A stretch of DNA of 8,020 nt, from the NCBI GenBank assembly GCA_051745935.1, contig JBNJEM010000356.1, positions 1 to 8,020 on the forward strand, written 5' to 3'. This document shows, piece by piece, positions 5,520 through 8,020 of the stretch. The notes below the pieces were generated by a model. It saw only the letters and a list, made by a program, of their open reading frames with translations, did no database searches and was not told the DNA's origin. The translations under genes were made by a program, and so were the position numbers. Within the stretch, counting starts at the first letter, position 1. Each line of letters opens with the position of its first letter. Source of the DNA: JBNJEM01 sp051745935. Its GTDB lineage: Bacteria > Planctomycetota > Planctomycetia > Pirellulales > Pirellulaceae.

Positions 5520-7919
5520 ATGAAACGCTGGGTCGCACCGTCCAATCAAACCGTTCTCGTCCTATCCCTGCTAGTATTCGCAGCCGGGGCGGATCAAGCC
5601 GCGGCGCAGCGTCAACCGCTGGAAGGCCTGGTTCCGGCCGGCGCGGTGGCATCGCGGCCGGCGGCACATCCCGCTGAAGAGATGGCGGCCGAGAAACTCG
5701 GTTCGCGCGATTCGCTCGTCTTATGGTATCGTCAACCAGCTGAAAAATGGTCCGAAGCCCTGCCGATCGGGAACGGTCGCTTGGGCGCCATGGTCTTTGG
5801 CGGACTTGAACAGGAGCGTATTCAGTTCAATGATGACACGGTTTGGACGGGAGAACCTCACGAATATCACCGGGAGGGCGCCGCCGAGTACCTGCCGCGG
5901 ATACGCCAATTGTTGTACGAAGGCAAGCAAAGTGAAGCCGAAAAGCTGGCCATGCGCGAATTCATGAGCGATCCGTTGCGACAAAAAGCCTATCAGCCAT
6001 TTGGCGACGTACTGATCGAGTTCCCGGAGCATGGAGAAGCGGTTGATTATCGCCGGCGGTTGAACCTCGACACCGCCGTAACCTCCGTATCGTACCGCCT
6101 CGGAAACACGCGCTACCAGCGCCAGGCCTTGGTTAGTCGTCCCGACCAGGCTCTCGTATGGAACATGCAAAGTGACACACCGGGCCAGGTAACCTTCTCG
6201 GCGCGTCTGGAGAGCCCCCACGGTCAAACCGAAGTCAGCGTCCGAGACAACGATTCCCTGGTGCTCACCGGTCAGGTCGAAGACGGGGCCATTCAATTCG
6301 AAGCGCGTCTGCGGATCAACGTCGAGGGGGGGCAAACGAGTTTCGAAAAGGAGGAAATCCGCGTTGAAAAGGCGGACGCCGCGACCCTTACGCTGGTTGC
6401 GGCCACCAATTTCAAGAACTATCGCGACGTGAGCGCCGATCCAGCGGCACGATGCAAGCAGGCGATGGGGGACATCAAAGGAAAAGACTTTGAAACGTTG
6501 CGTGACGCGAATGCAGCCGATCATCAACGATTGTTTCGCCGGGTGTCGCTCGATTTGGGAACGACCGAGTCCGCGCTGCTGCCCACCGACCAGCGTGTCG
6601 CGCGGATCGCCGAGGAACCGGACCCGCACCTGGAGATGCTTTACTTCCAATTCGGCCGTTACCTGTTGATTACCAGCTCCCGCCCGGGCAGCCAGCCGGC
6701 CAATCTGCAAGGTATTTGGAATGATAAACTGGATCCACCGTGGGAGAGCAAATGGACCACGAACATCAACACGGAAATGAACTATTGGCCGGCGGAAGTT
6801 TGCAACTTGACCGAATGCCACGAACCATTGTTTGACTTAATTGAAGACTGCGTGGAATCAGGTCGCAAAACCGCTCAAGCTCATTATGACTGCCCTGGCT
6901 GGGTGCTGCACCACAATACCGACCTGTGGCGTGGAACCGCCCCCATCAATCACTCCAACCACGGCATTTGGGTCACGGGAGGCGCCTGGCTCTGCCAGCA
7001 TCTTTGGGAACATTACCTGTTCTCGCGGGACAAGGCGTTCCTGGCCGAGCGGGCGTACCCCGCCATGAAAGGCGCGTCGAAGTTCTTTCTCGACTTTCTC
7101 GTCCGGGACAAGGAAACGGGCTGGCTCATCAGCGGTCCATCCAACTCACCCGAAATCGGCGGGTTGGTCATGGGACCGACCATGGATCACCAAATCATCC
7201 GGGCCCTTTTGACCAACACGGCGGACGCGGCCAACGTGCTCGATGTTGATGCCGAGTTTTCTCGGTTGCTGCGAAAAACGGCCAAACAAATCGCCCCCAA
7301 CCAAATCGGCCAGCATGGCCAGCTACAGGAGTGGCTGGAGGACAAAGATGATCCGAACAATCATCATCGCCATGTTTCACATCTGTGGGGCGTCCATCCC
7401 GGCAAGGAAATCACGCCTCGAGGCACACCGGAACTCTGCGCCGCGGCCAAACAGTCGTTAATCTTTCGCGGGGACGGGGGCACCGGGTGGAGTAAAGCAT
7501 GGAAAATCAACCTCTGGGCTCGTTTTCTCGACGGTGACCATGCCCATAAGATGCTCGTGGAAGCACTCGCCGGAAACACCTATCCCAATCTGTTTGATGC
7601 CCACCCCCCTTTCCAGATCGACGGCAATTTTGGCGGCACTGCCGGAATCGCCGAAATGCTGCTGCAAAGCCACAACGACCAAATCGAACTCCTCCCCGCA
7701 CTGCCCGCCGCCTGGCCGGAGGGGGCCGTCACCGGCCTTCGCGCGCGCGGAGGGTTCGAAATCGATCTGACATGGGCCGGCGGCCAACTGACCCAGGCCA
7801 CGCTCAAAAGCACGGGGCCTGGATCATGCAACGTGCGATATGATGGCCAAACCGTTGACAGGGAAATCCCAGCCAATGGGGTGCTGAAACTCGATGGCGA
7901 CCTGAACCCCAAGGATTGA
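5520..7919 (+). CDS. Secreted GH95 alpha-L-fucosidase
   Basis: This 799-residue protein should hydrolyse terminal alpha-L-fucose (GH95 members are inverting, often alpha-1,2-specific) from glycans outside the cytoplasm. A signal peptide covers about residues 1-29 (TVLVLSLLVFAAGADQAAA), followed by a linker to about 63. The N-terminal beta-sandwich starts at LWYRQPAEKWSEALPIGNGRLGAM (68-91), and the (alpha/alpha)6 barrel spans roughly 365-715, with a C-terminal beta domain after it. Signature motifs are SSRPGSQPANLQGIWN (386-401), TTNINTEMNYWPAE (413-426), GPSNSPE (539-545), HRHVSHLWGVHPG (616-628), GGTGWSKAWKINLWAR (653-668) and FQIDGNFGGTAGIAEMLL (698-715). By family analogy with the bifidobacterial enzyme AfcA, E545 is the general acid, and N415 and N417 with D701 activate the water; all are present. 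Length is normal for the family. It sits downstream of a repeat mosaic also found before the ThuA gene, and some GH95 members act on other alpha-linked sugars such as L-galactose. Confidence 0.97.
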   Translation: MKRWVAPSNQTVLVLSLLVFAAGADQAAAQRQPLEGLVPAGAVASRPAAHPAEEMAAEKLGSRDSLVLWYRQPAEKWSEALPIGNGRLGAMVFGGLEQERIQFNDDTVWTGEPHEYHREGAAEYLPRIRQLLYEGKQSEAEKLAMREFMSDPLRQKAYQPFGDVLIEFPEHGEAVDYRRRLNLDTAVTSVSYRLGNTRYQRQALVSRPDQALVWNMQSDTPGQVTFSARLESPHGQTEVSVRDNDSLVLTGQVEDGAIQFEARLRINVEGGQTSFEKEEIRVEKADAATLTLVAATNFKNYRDVSADPAARCKQAMGDIKGKDFETLRDANAADHQRLFRRVSLDLGTTESALLPTDQRVARIAEEPDPHLEMLYFQFGRYLLITSSRPGSQPANLQGIWNDKLDPPWESKWTTNINTEMNYWPAEVCNLTECHEPLFDLIEDCVESGRKTAQAHYDCPGWVLHHNTDLWRGTAPINHSNHGIWVTGGAWLCQHLWEHYLFSRDKAFLAERAYPAMKGASKFFLDFLVRDKETGWLISGPSNSPEIGGLVMGPTMDHQIIRALLTNTADAANVLDVDAEFSRLLRKTAKQIAPNQIGQHGQLQEWLEDKDDPNNHHRHVSHLWGVHPGKEITPRGTPELCAAAKQSLIFRGDGGTGWSKAWKINLWARFLDGDHAHKMLVEALAGNTYPNLFDAHPPFQIDGNFGGTAGIAEMLLQSHNDQIELLPALPAAWPEGAVTGLRARGGFEIDLTWAGGQLTQATLKSTGPGSCNVRYDGQTVDREIPANGVLKLDGDLNPKD

Positions 7920-7965
7920 GGTGGGAACGGAAAGGCTTAAACAGCCATCAAAAAGCCAATCAGCC

Positions 7966-7986
7966 ACCACCTGAAGAGCAGGTGGT
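7966..7986 (+). terminator. Strong hairpin 47 nt after the fucosidase stop codon
   Basis: ACCACCTG (7966-7973), a 5-nt loop and CAGGTGGT (7979-7986) form a perfect 8-pair stem. No T run follows, so it is either a non-canonical transcript end or 3'-stabilising hairpin, or another dispersed palindromic unit. The other bases from 7920 to the window end show nothing else. Confidence 0.45.
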
Positions 7987-8020
7987 CCGAGGAAGGCCGC
8001 TAAAAGGGGCCCGTTATCCC

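Noticed and set aside
5721..6821. 366-codon open frame on the minus strand
   Set aside because: It lies entirely inside the fucosidase coding region, which has strong family motifs. The antisense product shows no recognisable motif and is a by-product of GC-rich codon use.

Overview
The window carries three complete, widely spaced plus-strand genes. Each encodes a protein with an N-terminal export signal, and all fit extracellular or periplasmic carbohydrate breakdown: a ThuA-fold protein (673-1566), a large secreted protein with a carbohydrate-binding-like N-terminus and a probable six-hairpin (alpha/alpha) barrel (2234-4777), and a GH95-family alpha-L-fucosidase with all expected catalytic residues (5520-7919). 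The fairly GC-rich composition, secreted ThuA and GH95 proteins, long repeat-filled spacers and recurring AGACGGGCCTGGAGACC-type hairpins suggest a planctomycete-like bacterium, with Verrucomicrobiota as the alternative. This is inferred from gene content and style; the window holds no rRNA or marker gene.

Layout: 1-672 contains half of an inverted repeat (1-98) followed by a repeat mosaic (blocks A, C and B at 203-370, 424-481 and 524-576) ahead of the ThuA gene. Spacer 1567-2233 begins at the ThuA stop codon with a 191-bp palindromic, MITE-like element (1568-1758). Its left half is the 97/98-identical inverted partner of bases 1-98 and supplies a plausible intrinsic terminator for the ThuA gene. 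The same spacer also holds a 12-bp tandem duplication, a stray element end, and a 16-bp-period motif array with an inverted counterpart (1977-2157). Spacer 4778-5519 repeats blocks A, B and C, but with C moved and inverted. The last 100 bases hold one strong hairpin and no gene.

The genes do not look like a tight operon: spacers are 667 and 742 bp, and each gene appears to have its own leader. The likely shared theme is degradation of a fucose-containing polysaccharide outside the cytoplasm. The fucosidase would remove terminal alpha-L-fucose, the 847-residue protein would bind or cut the glycan by an unproven reaction, and the ThuA-fold protein would act on sugar-derived products. I saw no defence system, CRISPR array, tRNA, rRNA or transposase gene. 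The most unusual content is the intergenic repeats rather than the genes.
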